A stretch of DNA of 64,000 bases from Lachnospiraceae bacterium. Lineage in GTDB: Bacteria > Bacillota > Clostridia > Lachnospirales > Lachnospiraceae. Made by a program: the position numbers and the translations under genes. Where the stretch lies: the NCBI GenBank assembly GCA_021199495.1, contig JAJQHY010000015.1, positions 56,374-120,373 on the forward strand. The letters run 5' to 3'. Every line of letters starts with the position of its first letter. The first letter of the stretch is position 1. The notes below the pieces were generated by a model, which searched no databases, was not told the DNA's origin, and saw nothing but the letters and a program-made list of their open reading frames with translations. Below, in pieces: positions 36,340 through 45,312 of the stretch.

Positions 36340-36420
36340 GGAAACACGCCCTTTTTGTTTATTGTATGTTTTTCTGTATAAATTTGCCTCCGGTAAGCCA
36401 AACTAAAAGAGAACAAAAGA

Positions 36421-36459
36421 TGGCGCCGGAACAGACTTTAAAAAATCTGTCCGGCGCCA
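36421..36459 (+). promoter_or_regulatory. Strong hairpin in the sigG leader
   Basis: TGGCGCCGGAACAGA and TCTGTCCGGCGCCA pair over 14 bp with one bulged A and a ten-base A-rich loop. It lies about 50 bases before the sigG RBS (CGGAGGAAACC) and is not followed by T, so it is not a terminator for a plus-strand gene. It may tune sigG translation or readthrough; a leader stem-loop that lowers sigG expression has been described in B. subtilis (from memory). No sure SigF-type promoter was identified upstream. Confidence 0.65.
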
Positions 36460-36517
36460 ATTCATAAAACGCGTGAGTCAAACGATATTTCAACCCTCGC
36501 GCTGTCCGGAGGAAACC

Positions 36518-37288
36518 ATGGGAAAAGTAGAAATCTGCGGCGTCAATACCGCCAAGCTTCCATTACTGGCGCAGGAAGAAAAGGATATCCTTTTTGAACA
36601 GATCGCGCAGGGCGATGTGACTGCCCGTGAAAAATACATTGAAGGCAACCTGCGTCTGGTTTTAAGTGTAATCAAGCGTTTTTCCTCGACCGAAGAAAAC
36701 GTGGACGACCTCTTTCAGATTGGCTGCGTAGGTCTGATCAAAGCCATCGACAACTTCGACCGGTCTTTAGGTGTCAAATTCAGTACCTATGCGGTGCCGA
36801 TGATCATGGGGGAAATTCGCCGCTATCTGCGCGACGGCGGTTCCATCCGGGTCAGCCGTTCCTTAAAGGATATCGCCTACCGGGCCATGCAGACGCGGGA
36901 AGCCATCATGAACGCTTCCCAGAAAGAACCCACTGTAGAGGAAATTGCAACCGAGATCGGTATTCCATTAGAGGATGTGGTTTATGCCCTGGACGCCATC
37001 CAAAGCCCGGTCAGCCTTTATGACCCTATCTACACTGACGGCGGAGACACGCTCTACGTCATGGATCAGATCAGTGATAAGAAGAACAAGGAAGAAAACT
37101 GGGTAGAGCATATTACCTTAAGTGAGGCCATGCAGCGTTTAAACGAGAGGGAGAAGGAAATCATCTCCCTGCGCTTCTTTGAGGGCAAAACACAGATGGA
37201 AGTTGCGCAGCATATCGGTATTTCGCAGGCGCAGGTATCAAGGCTGGAAAAAAATGCGTTAAAGAGCATGCGGCAGTATCTGGGGTGA
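36518..37288 (+). CDS. sigG: Sporulation sigma factor SigG
   Basis: Late forespore sigma factor, 256-257 residues. The N terminus MGKVEICGVNTAKLPLL is the SigG signature, which binds anti-sigma SpoIIAB/CsfB. Region 2 (VDDLFQIGCVGLIKAIDNFD, FSTYAVPMIMGEIRRYLRD), region 3 and region 4 (EGKTQMEVAQHIGISQAQVSRLEK) are all present. Start ATG 36518 has CGGAGGAAACC directly upstream; a GTG at 36473 is rejected. Unlike B. subtilis, spoIIGA-sigE are not just upstream here. Confidence 0.97.
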   Translation: MGKVEICGVNTAKLPLLAQEEKDILFEQIAQGDVTAREKYIEGNLRLVLSVIKRFSSTEENVDDLFQIGCVGLIKAIDNFDRSLGVKFSTYAVPMIMGEIRRYLRDGGSIRVSRSLKDIAYRAMQTREAIMNASQKEPTVEEIATEIGIPLEDVVYALDAIQSPVSLYDPIYTDGGDTLYVMDQISDKKNKEENWVEHITLSEAMQRLNEREKEIISLRFFEGKTQMEVAQHIGISQAQVSRLEKNALKSMRQYLG

Positions 37289-37310
37289 TCATGTATGAAT
37301 AAACGCACTC

Positions 37311-38189
37311 TCAGTCCCGCTGTAAACCTCTCACCCCCTTCAGTCTTAACCCCTGTTCCTTTTCCTCAAGCTCCAGAAAAACAGGACGTTCCTGCAGACT
37401 CTCGTTAGGTGAATGCAGTGCCAGCATAATTCTGCCATCTTTGGCTTTAAAAATCATTCCATGACCGCCGTTTTGTGAAAAAAGAGGCTCTTTTTGCTGG
37501 GTCCACCCCTCCAGAATGTGTCCGTCTTTCGCCTTCGCCATACCCACTGCGTAACCAAGACTTCCGAAGGACGACCAGATCATCACCAGATCATCATTGC
37601 CAAGATGGTAAATAAACGGTCCGTCCGTCACATAGCGTTCGGCCGGTTGTGTGACCCATTCCGCATCCGCGGCATGAAACAGAAGTTCTGGTTTACCCGC
37701 AGCCGCCTTCAGATCAAAAGTCAGCTGCATGGCACAGATCTCGCCGTTCACTGTTTGCTTCCATTCATGGCAAAATACCATATATGGCGTTCCGTCAGGC
37801 GACACATACAGCGTTCCATCCAGGCACTCCCAGTCAGGGGGAGTAATATTTCCGTCTGAATATGGGACAAATCTGCCGTCCGGTCTGTCTGAAACCAGGA
37901 TGGAGGTTCCCCGGCACACATTCTGTGCTTTGAACGAGACAAACATATAAAATCTGCCTCTGTATTCATGCACCTCAGGCGCCCAGTAATTCATGGTATA
38001 TTTAAAATCCGGCGTCCTTGAAAAAACAGTCACAGGCTCCGACCAGTTTTCCAGATCCTCGGAAATATACACATCCAGCCCATGGGCCTGATCCGTCCAG
38101 CACTCATATCCGCGGGTACCATACATATAATATTTCCCATCATGTAAAAGAACAAATGGATCCCTTAAGTTAATTTCACTTGTTTTCAT
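37311..38189 (-). CDS. GH43-like five-bladed beta-propeller glycosidase
   Basis: 292 residues without signal peptide, so cytoplasmic. The general base Asp10 is in NLRDPFVLLHDGKYYMYGT; MNYWAPEVHEYRGRFYMF and LDGTLYVSPDG are typical blade motifs. Where most GH43 enzymes carry the acid Glu (EGPF), this one reads TDGPF. The fold assignment is firm; activity and substrate are open. Isolated gene, convergent with sigG; no sugar transporter is nearby. Confidence 0.82.
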   Translation of the reverse strand: MKTSEINLRDPFVLLHDGKYYMYGTRGYECWTDQAHGLDVYISEDLENWSEPVTVFSRTPDFKYTMNYWAPEVHEYRGRFYMFVSFKAQNVCRGTSILVSDRPDGRFVPYSDGNITPPDWECLDGTLYVSPDGTPYMVFCHEWKQTVNGEICAMQLTFDLKAAAGKPELLFHAADAEWVTQPAERYVTDGPFIYHLGNDDLVMIWSSFGSLGYAVGMAKAKDGHILEGWTQQKEPLFSQNGGHGMIFKAKDGRIMLALHSPNESLQERPVFLELEEKEQGLRLKGVRGLQRD

Positions 38190-38404
38190 TTCATGACTGC
38201 TCCTTTATGTAAATTGTATTACGCCGCTATTTTAATAGCCGCCGCATGAGAAAGCAAGAGATTTTTCATATTTACCGTGAGGCAGTCACCCAGACACACA
38301 AAAAACGCAATAAAACTTCGAAAATTCCTGATCACCATCTTGAAATTGCACTTTTCATATCATATAATAAGGCCGAAAAATCCATTCACGAAAGGACATC
38401 TGAA

Positions 38405-38797
38405 ATGAAAGCTCTTATCAAGGAATTCAAGGAATTCATCTCCAAAGGAGATGTCATGAGCATGGCCGTCGGCATCATCATCGGCTCCGCTTTCACCGCT
38501 ATTGTTACCTCTCTGGTAAACGATATCATCACTCCCATCATCGGCGTGATTATCGGCGGCATTGATTTCTCCGGCATCGCCATCACCTTAGGAAGCGCCT
38601 CCATCGGCATCGGCTCCTTTATTCAGGCGATCATCAACTTCTTACTTACCGCGCTTGCCCTCTTTTTCATCATGAAGGCTCTTAATTCCATGCACCGCAA
38701 AAAAGAAGAAGAACCCAAAAAGGAAGAGCCTGCACCGGTACCCGCGGATGTGCAGCTGCTGACTGAAATCCGGGATCTGTTAAAAGAAAAGAAGTAA
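38405..38797 (+). CDS. mscL: Large-conductance mechanosensitive channel
   Basis: Pentameric emergency channel that opens under hypo-osmotic shock. 130 residues: FKEFISKGDVMSMAVGIIIGSAFTAI is the first helix, the second helix is SFIQAIINFLLTALALFFIMKAL, and the C-terminal bundle is charged (KKEEEPKKEEPAPVP). The start is ATG 38405 with AAAGG upstream; an in-frame upstream extension to 38246 is not typical of the family. Likely monocistronic, ended by the 38871 palindrome. Confidence 0.96.
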   Translation: MKALIKEFKEFISKGDVMSMAVGIIIGSAFTAIVTSLVNDIITPIIGVIIGGIDFSGIAITLGSASIGIGSFIQAIINFLLTALALFFIMKALNSMHRKKEEEPKKEEPAPVPADVQLLTEIRDLLKEKK

Positions 38798-38870
38798 GCA
38801 TTCTTTTTCAGTTCATCCCCACATCCTGCAAGTGATTGAAAAACCTGCTCCGTCAGGCGCAGGCATGAGA

Positions 38871-38900
38871 AAATGGGCCGCACAGCTGTGCGGCCCATTT
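38871..38900. terminator. Bidirectional terminator between mscL and rny
   Basis: AAATGGGCCGCACAG and CTGTGCGGCCCATTT form a perfect 15-bp palindrome, flanked by T-rich sequence on the plus side and A/T on the other. It lies between two convergent genes. Confidence 0.8.
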
Positions 38901-38961
38901 GACTTTACTTTTACTGAAAACTGGTATAACAGCTTCCGGAATGCTGCGGATGCATCAGATA

Positions 38962-40518
38962 TTATTTTGCATAGTCGACTGCGCGTGATTCTCTGATCAC
39001 GTTGATCTTGACCTGACCTGGATACTCCAGTTCTGTCTCGACCTTTTTCGCAATGTCCCGAGCCAGCAAAACCATATCATCATCCGATACCTGCTCCGGT
39101 ATCACCATTACTCGAACCTCTCTACCCGCCTGGATAGCAAAAGATTTATCTACACCTTTGAAATTGTTTGTGATTTCCTCCAACTGCTTTAATCTGGTAG
39201 TATAAGTTTCCAATGTCTCACGTCTGGCGCCAGGTCTGGCGGCGGAAATCGTGTCCGCGGCCTGTACCAGACAGGAAATCAGGGATGTAGGCTCCACATC
39301 GCCATGATGGGATTCTACCGCATTGATCACGGTTGCGTTTTCTTTGTATCGCTTACAAAGTTCCGCTCCGAGCTGTACATGCGTACCTTCCATCTCATGA
39401 TCCACAGCTTTACCAATGTCGTGCAGCAGCCCTGCACGTTTTGCAAGCCGGACATCCAGACCAAGTTCCGCTGCAAGCAGCCCTGACAGCTGCGCAACCT
39501 CTACAGAATGTCGCAATGCATTCTGCCCATAGCTGGTCCTGAATTTCAGCTTGCCCAGCAGACGAACCAACTCCGGATGGATGCCATGGACGCCAACTTC
39601 CAGTGTGGCTGCCTCTCCCTCTTCCTTGATGGTCGTCTCGACTTCCTTCTGCGCTTTCTCCACCATCTCTTCAATCCGAGCGGGATGAATGCGCCCATCT
39701 ACGATCAGTTTTTCCAGTGCAATTCTGGCGACTTCTCTTCTGATGGGGTCATAGCTGGATAAGATGACTGCCTCCGGCGTATCATCAATAATCAGATCCA
39801 CACCGGTCATGGTTTCGATCGTCCGGATATTCCTTCCTTCACGTCCGATTATGCGGCCTTTCATCTCATCGTTTGGAAGCTGGACGACGGAAATTGTAGT
39901 CTCAGAGACCACATCCGCAGCACAGCGCTGGATAGCGTTCACAACGTAATCCCGGGCGCGTTTATCCGCTTCCTCTTTTACCCTTTGATCCATTTCCTTG
40001 ATCTTCAGGGCAGTTTCATGTTTCACTTCATCTTCAACAATTTTCAATAAGTAGTCTTTTGCCTGGTCGGAGGTAAGACCAGAGATTCTTTCCAGTTCCT
40101 GTATCCGTTGCTCGTTCAGCTTTGAGATTTCAACACGTTCCTTTTTCAGCGCATTTTCCCTCTCCACCAAACTGGCTTCTTTGCGTTCGATAGCGTCTGA
40201 TTTTTTATCGATATTCTCTTCCTTCTGCTGAACACGTCTTTCATAACGCTGTACCTCCGCACGACGATCCTTAATCTCCTTGTCCAATTCATTCTTGGCA
40301 CGGATATTTTCTTCCTTCAGTTCCAGGGAAGTCTCGCGCTTTTTGGTCTCAGCAGCTTTCAGAGCTTCATCGATAATCTCCCTTGCTTTATCCTCCGCGT
40401 TGCCAATTTCTTTCTCCGTCACATTCTTGTGATAAGCTGTGGCGGCAAAATACGTAACAACCGCGGTGATAACAAGGACAACCAGTACTATCACGACAAC
40501 AATGCCGATCGATATCAT
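38962..40518 (-). CDS. rny: Ribonuclease Y
   Basis: Membrane-bound endoribonuclease that starts mRNA turnover. 518 residues: N-terminal membrane helix ([21 protein letters not shown]), long coiled coil (about 30-190), KH domain ([17 protein letters not shown]) and HD domain (GLLHDIGKA, with HH-type metal ligands in ESHHGDVEP). Complete and standard length. It has its own promoter and a leader hairpin. Confidence 0.97.
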   Translation of the reverse strand: MISIGIVVVIVLVVLVITAVVTYFAATAYHKNVTEKEIGNAEDKAREIIDEALKAAETKKRETSLELKEENIRAKNELDKEIKDRRAEVQRYERRVQQKEENIDKKSDAIERKEASLVERENALKKERVEISKLNEQRIQELERISGLTSDQAKDYLLKIVEDEVKHETALKIKEMDQRVKEEADKRARDYVVNAIQRCAADVVSETTISVVQLPNDEMKGRIIGREGRNIRTIETMTGVDLIIDDTPEAVILSSYDPIRREVARIALEKLIVDGRIHPARIEEMVEKAQKEVETTIKEEGEAATLEVGVHGIHPELVRLLGKLKFRTSYGQNALRHSVEVAQLSGLLAAELGLDVRLAKRAGLLHDIGKAVDHEMEGTHVQLGAELCKRYKENATVINAVESHHGDVEPTSLISCLVQAADTISAARPGARRETLETYTTRLKQLEEITNNFKGVDKSFAIQAGREVRVMVIPEQVSDDDMVLLARDIAKKVETELEYPGQVKINVIRESRAVDYAK

Positions 40519-40560
40519 ACAGGAAGCTCCTCCTTATTAAATTTTCATTGTATATCATGA

Positions 40561-40630
40561 TGGGACGCACAAAATGTCCCACGATTTACTACAACAGATT
40601 AATATTACTGTATAAATTGCATAATGTCAA
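40561..40630 (-). promoter_or_regulatory. rny promoter and leader hairpin
   Basis: On the minus strand TTGACA (40625-40630), 17-base spacer, TAATAT (40602-40607). Just inside the transcript is TGGGAC / GTCCCA (40561-40581), a 6-bp hairpin that could protect or regulate the mRNA. Rny autoregulation through it is speculation. Confidence 0.7.
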
Positions 40631-40676
40631 GTGATAGATTTTACATTTGTTTTTAATTCACGGCCATATCTTTATC

Positions 40677-40706
40677 TTGACAAAATGCCCCGTCCGCCGG
40701 TAATAT
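40677..40706 (+). promoter_or_regulatory. Promoter of the interrupted membrane-protein gene
   Basis: TTGACA at 40677-40682, 18-base spacer, TAATAT at 40701-40706, about 105 bases before the ATG at 40811. It is divergent from the rny promoter with the two -35 boxes 46 bases apart. Confidence 0.7.
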
Positions 40707-40810
40707 GGTGATAGTTTCGCTGCGCTGACAAATATATCCGTGTATGTTTCCCTTGCGCATAAGAACATTCGCATACCGAAAGCAAAAAGCGCTGAGAACC
40801 GGGAGAATAT

Positions 40811-42382
40811 ATGATGTTGAAACAAATCCGCCTCAACCAGGGCTTTAAAAAAACAGCCGCCTTTTTCATTTTATTTGTGTATATCTGAGTATTGCTGGTA
40901 CTTCAGGATTTTCCCGCAACCTATACCACCAATCTGCTGTCTATCGTCATCAGTGGTTTCCTCAGCCTGTCTGTAACTGCTCTCCTCTTTCATGCACTGA
41001 AAAATCTGCCGCAGATCAAGCCGGAAAAAACGGTATCTTCTGACTCCAGACAGACACGGATTGGTATCATCTGTATCTTCATTGCTACGCTTCTGATCAT
41101 GCTGTTGCACTTTCTCGGGGAATACACGGAAGAGATCTATTCCGCGGGCAGTGACATCCTGAATCAGTATTCTCAGGCGATTGGAGCGTATCCATTAAAT
41201 AACTGGCATCCGTTTCTGCACACACTTCTTTTTTATATAATCCCGATCCGATTGACGAACAGTACGGATGTGATTGTGATTTTACAGCTGCTGTATTTCA
41301 GTATGGCTTTCACCTATCTGGTATATGTGCTCATTTTAAACGGGGGCAGTCGTTTTTTCATTATTGGATTTTCTCTGTACGTATGGATCAACCCGTTTCT
41401 GACAGCCTGGATGATTTATCCAACGAAAGATGTTGCAATGATGATATTTGCCATTGTTCTCATGGCATATTATATCCAGATCATCTGTTCGAAAGGCGCA
41501 TGGCTGCATAAAAAGCGTAACCTCTTTCTGTTCTCACTTTTTGCTGTCCTGTGCTGCTATATGAGACATAATGCAATCCTTTTTGTAGCACCGCTGGTGC
41601 TGATTGCTTTGCTATATGATTTCAAAAAAAGCCCTGAAGAGATGAAGAGAAAGCTCACTGCCATCCTTCTGATGCTTGTAATCTCTCTGCTTATAAACGG
41701 TATCTATATCCTCTATGATGTAGAAGAGCCATCTTATCGTACCCTCGAAATGATAGGAATGCCTGTTTCCATCTGGTCAAATGTCCTGCAATCTAATGCT
41801 GCTGCTCTCCCGGAAGAAACCCGGTTGGCTCTGCAGGCACTACTGCCACAGGATATGATTGATCTGTTTTCCGCAGAAGGAGGATTTAATTCCATTAAAT
41901 TCCTCGATGGAATGGAATGGGATCAGCTTGATGCCCTATCCTATCAGGAAGTAATAAAATATACCATTCAATGCTTCCGATACGCGCCCCGGGAATCCAT
42001 TGCGGCCGTCACAAAACTGACCAATTTCGTCTGGTCCTTTAATATTTCTGATGAGCCCAAAAACTACTATATGGTCACATCAGCCGCTTCAGAGCCTCTT
42101 TCACGACTTGTCATGCAGCTGAAGGTATCGTTCGGTTCCGGCCTTTTAGGCTCCCTGTTCGGCGCATACGGCCTGCAGATGCTCCTGATGCTGGTTGTGG
42201 GGATGATTTTATTTGCCAGTGGAAGAACCTCTTTTCTGCACCTTATGCCCTTTTTCTGCTACAATTACGGGACAATGCTGCTGCTGACCGGAAGAGATTA
42301 CCGGTTTTTCCTGTATAATATTCCACTTTGGATACCGGTTATCTTTCTGATGATGAAAGACGAGAAAACACTGAAGCAATAG
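40811..42382 (+). pseudogene. Polytopic membrane protein gene with an in-frame TGA
   Basis: An ATG with GGGAG just upstream opens MMLKQIRLNQGFKKTAAFF and reaches TGA at 40886-40888. The same frame then continues without a break for 496 codons (VLLVLQDFPATYTTNLLSIV...). The stop falls inside the first membrane helix, where Trp (TGG) would fit. The remainder has ten or more hydrophobic segments and a luminal-type motif LNNWHPFLHTLLF, as in GT39/PMT-like membrane proteins (possibly the DUF6020 family, from memory). There is no RBS after the TGA, so restart is unlikely. Treated as broken by a nonsense mutation; the 3' end overlaps recX by 44 bases. Confidence 0.75.
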
Positions 42383-42965
42383 CATCCATACTGTAGCCCT
42401 TCCGGTACAGGAAGGCCTGCATCTTCGCCCTCTCCTTTGCATCTGCGAGCTTTGGGTCATAATTTTTCTTTTCCAGGAGTCTTTCAATCTGCGCTGTCTC
42501 ATCCCAGTCCAAATTGTCAGCCTGAAAGCGTTCCCATACGTGGTCAAAAATTTCAGCCGAAATTCCCTTTGCAAGAAGATCCCGGCGCATTCTCTGCATG
42601 CTCCGGTCCGCGCTGTGATAACGGATATAATCCTCCGCATATCTGTCATCGTCCACGTAGTGAAATCTCATCACATACGCAAGCGCCTGATCGATCAGTT
42701 CCTGCGGATAGTGATTCTCCTGAAGTTTACGTTCCAGCTCTGCTTTGGTATAATTCTTTTTCTGCAGCAGGTTCATGGCGCGCAGACGGCTGCGCTTCAC
42801 CAGCGTGATCTCCCATAGCTCAGACCAGCGCGCAGGGTCAACCTCCGCTTCCTCTCTGAGTCCGTATTGACGCAGTTCATTTTTATACAGAGGAAAAACA
42901 AGGTGCCCGTCTATGGTAACGAGCACCTTTTTTGCGTTCAGCTCTCTGATTTCCGTGACGATCAT
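42339..42965 (-). CDS. recX: RecA regulator RecX
   Basis: Binds in the RecA filament groove and modulates its growth. 208 residues made of three-helix repeats, with the family motifs ([44 protein letters not shown]). Its ATG overlaps the recA TGA (ATGA), so recA-recX are translationally coupled and share LexA control. Confidence 0.95.
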   Translation of the reverse strand: MIVTEIRELNAKKVLVTIDGHLVFPLYKNELRQYGLREEAEVDPARWSELWEITLVKRSRLRAMNLLQKKNYTKAELERKLQENHYPQELIDQALAYVMRFHYVDDDRYAEDYIRYHSADRSMQRMRRDLLAKGISAEIFDHVWERFQADNLDWDETAQIERLLEKKNYDPKLADAKERAKMQAFLYRKGYSMDAIASVFSRLSSSER

Positions 42966-44017
42966 GATTCCTCTGACGCCTGCTCAGCGGCTGCTGCAAC
43001 AGGTGCTGCAGGGACAGGTGCAGCCGGCAGGCCGTAATATTCTCTGACCTTCGCATCCACTTCAGCCAGTACCTGCGGGTTCTCCTGCAGGTATATCTTG
43101 GTATTCTCACGGCCCTGTCCGATCTTGTTGCCCTGATAGGAATACCAGGCACCGGATTTATTGATTACATTGATGTCCGCCGCAAGATCCAGTACGTCTC
43201 CAACCGTAGAAATCCCCTGACCGAACATGATGTCAAATTCCGCTTCCTTGAAGGGAGGTGCCACTTTGTTTTTAACCACTTTGACACGGGTACGGTTGCC
43301 CACATCGGAGCCATTCTGCTTGATAGAAGCAATCCTGCGAACGTCCAAACGGATGGAGGAATAGAACTTCAGAGCACGTCCGCCGGTTGTAGTCTCCGGA
43401 TTTCCGAACATGATGCCGATCTTCTCACGAAGCTGGTTAATGAAAATCACAATACAGTTGGTCTTATTGACTACAGCGGTCAGCTTGCGCAATGCCTGAG
43501 ACATCAGCCTGGCCTGCAGACCCATATGACTGTCTCCCATATCACCGTCGATCTCCGCCTTCGGCACCAGAGCCGCCACAGAGTCTATCACGATGATATC
43601 CACAGCGCCGGATCGCACCATTGTCTCAGCGATCTCCAGTGCCTGCTCTCCGTTATCAGGCTGTGAAATGTAAAGATTGTCAATATCCACGCCGATCGCC
43701 TTGGCATAGGTCGGATCCATGGCGTGCTCCGCGTCAATGAAGCCGGCAATACCGCCCCACTTCTGAACCTCCGCGATCATATGTAATGAAACTGTCGTTT
43801 TGCCGGAAGACTCCGGTCCGTATATCTCTATGATACGTCCCTTTGGTACACCGCCCACTCCAAGCGCAATGTCCAGGCTAAGCGCACCTGTAGGTACTGT
43901 TTCCACATTCATTTGTGCCGCAGGGTCTCCCAGCTTCATCACCGCGCCCTTGCCGTACTGCTTCTCAATCTGTCCCAGCGCTGCATCCAGCGCCTTCTGT
44001 TTCTCACTTTTCTCCAT
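42962..44017 (-). CDS. recA: Recombinase RecA
   Basis: Strand-exchange ATPase and LexA co-protease. 351 residues; Walker [10 protein letters not shown], Walker [13 protein letters not shown], loop L2 region near [17 protein letters not shown]. The C terminus is proline/alanine-rich ([16 protein letters not shown]). The start is ATG 44017 ([14 protein letters not shown]) with GGAG nine bases upstream; an earlier ATG at 44059 would start inside the operator region. Confidence 0.98.
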   Translation of the reverse strand: MEKSEKQKALDAALGQIEKQYGKGAVMKLGDPAAQMNVETVPTGALSLDIALGVGGVPKGRIIEIYGPESSGKTTVSLHMIAEVQKWGGIAGFIDAEHAMDPTYAKAIGVDIDNLYISQPDNGEQALEIAETMVRSGAVDIIVIDSVAALVPKAEIDGDMGDSHMGLQARLMSQALRKLTAVVNKTNCIVIFINQLREKIGIMFGNPETTTGGRALKFYSSIRLDVRRIASIKQNGSDVGNRTRVKVVKNKVAPPFKEAEFDIMFGQGISTVGDVLDLAADINVINKSGAWYSYQGNKIGQGRENTKIYLQENPQVLAEVDAKVREYYGLPAAPVPAAPVAAAAEQASEES

Positions 44018-44037
44018 ACTTTTAGTCTCCTTCTCAG

Positions 44038-44090
44038 GAACAAATGTTCTGTGCTGCATTCAGGATAAAACATTTGTTCGATCCTGTCAA
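44038..44090 (-). promoter_or_regulatory. recA promoter with two LexA boxes
   Basis: Minus strand: TTGACA (44085-44090), 17-base spacer, TATCCT (44062-44067). One LexA site, GAACAAATGTTT (44068-44079, one mismatch), fills the spacer next to the -10. A second, perfect GAACATTTGTTC (44038-44049), lies just downstream of the start point. Typical SOS control. Confidence 0.9.
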
Positions 44091-44119
44091 CAGTTTTTTA
44101 CGATTCCCGGCAAAAATTT

Positions 44120-44674
44120 TTAAGACAGTTTTTCCGAAATGCTGCAGTTTCCCTGCGTCAGAACCTCTAATGCCATCTGAAGCGCCATGTCCGCTGCCTG
44201 CTCCCTGACCTGTGTGCGGTCTCCCTGAAAATGAAATTCCTTCACACTAAGCGAAACTTTCAAAGGCCCTGCAGAAAAAGATCCATCAGCGGATAATCCA
44301 CATTGTGTACTGTCCATAAAAGCACAGCCGATATAAACCAGGCCAACCTCTTCCCCCTGCCCGCTGTCCGGACCCGCATAGCCCGTCACGGAGAGTGCGA
44401 TATCGGCATCCGCCCTGACTAACGCCCCCTCAGCCATTTCCGATGCGGTTTGCCTGCTGACAGCGGACCATTTTAAAAGCGTGTCCCCGGATACCATCAG
44501 CTCTTCCTTCTTGGCTCTGTCGGAATACGTCACAAAACTTCTCTCAAAACAATCGCTTGCTCCCGCAACGCTGACCAGTCTTGAAGCCAAAAGACCACCC
44601 GTGCAGGATTCCGCACAGGTGATCTTTAAGTTATTCTGTATGCAAAAGTGTATAACCCGCTCTTCTGTTGTCAT
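44120..44674 (-). CDS. CinA C-terminal domain protein (NMN amidase PncC-like)
   Basis: Deamidates nicotinamide mononucleotide in pyridine-nucleotide recycling, by family. It contains only the CinA C-domain: TCAESCTGGLLASRLVSVAGAS, FVTYSDRAKKEEL, and SVTGYAGPDSGQGEEVGLVYIG. The N-terminal MoCF domain of full CinA is absent. I favour ATG 44674 (MTTEERVIHF, AGAGG nine bases upstream); the alternative ATG 44740 overlaps the pgsA stop (TAATG) and adds 22 residues. Upstream of recA, as in many Firmicutes. Confidence 0.88.
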   Translation of the reverse strand: MTTEERVIHFCIQNNLKITCAESCTGGLLASRLVSVAGASDCFERSFVTYSDRAKKEELMVSGDTLLKWSAVSRQTASEMAEGALVRADADIALSVTGYAGPDSGQGEEVGLVYIGCAFMDSTQCGLSADGSFSAGPLKVSLSVKEFHFQGDRTQVREQAADMALQMALEVLTQGNCSISEKLS

Positions 44675-44739
44675 GATTTCCATCCTCTTGCCGGCAAGCT
44701 CTGATATTTTCCTGTTCGTTCTTATATCCTTTGCGTACA

Positions 44740-45312
44740 TTATCTGAAGTCACTCAGAACCTGCCTGTTTTTACCGATATAATCCACTAAAGAAATGACT
44801 GTCAGTGCAAGTGCAATCCACATCACAAGCGTCGTAACCGGAGCCAGAATATCAATATCAGCAATCATCAGAATAATCATGATCATCTGAAAAGTCGTCT
44901 TATATTTGCCCCACATACTGGCCGCAATGACAATTCCATTATCGGAAGCCACCAGCCTGAAGCCGCTGATAATAAACTCCCTGCTGACAATGATAATCAC
45001 AACCCAGCTCGGAATCCGTCCGATATCGGTCAGGCAGATCAGGGCCGCGCAGACTAATATTTTATCCGCAAGAGGATCCATGAACTTCCCGAAATTTGTG
45101 ATCATATGATACTTTCTGGCAATTCTGCCATCCAGAAGATCAGTCAGGCTGGCAACGACAAAGATTACAAGCGCAACCCAGTCCATATACTCAAGTACAC
45201 CGCCAAAAAGGGCGACAAACCACCCCCATCTCGCATGGCCGCCCAGCAGGCAGATCACAAAGGGAACCACCATAATCATACGGGTCGTGGTAAGTTTATT
45301 CGGCAGATTCAT
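44740..45312 (-). CDS. pgsA: CDP-diacylglycerol-glycerol-3-phosphate 3-phosphatidyltransferase
   Basis: Makes phosphatidylglycerol phosphate at the membrane. 190 residues, several hydrophobic helices; the CDP-alcohol transferase motif is complete: DLLDGRIARKYHM...GKFMDPLADK. The start is ATG 45312 (MNLPNKLTTTRM), with GGAG nine bases upstream and overlapping the rimO end by 17 bases. Confidence 0.95.
   Translation of the reverse strand: MNLPNKLTTTRMIMVVPFVICLLGGHARWGWFVALFGGVLEYMDWVALVIFVVASLTDLLDGRIARKYHMITNFGKFMDPLADKILVCAALICLTDIGRIPSWVVIIIVSREFIISGFRLVASDNGIVIAASMWGKYKTTFQMIMIILMIADIDILAPVTTLVMWIALALTVISLVDYIGKNRQVLSDFR

Noticed and set aside
36473..36517. GTG start for SigG
   Set aside because: The conserved MGKVEICGVNT start with a strong RBS lies at 36518.
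38246..38404. N-terminal extension of MscL
   Set aside because: MscL begins with the amphipathic MKALIKEFKEF helix; the extension is unlike the family and includes the likely promoter region.
40672..41110. Minus-strand ORFs in the rny-upstream region
   Set aside because: They run through two good promoters and the start of the plus-strand membrane gene.
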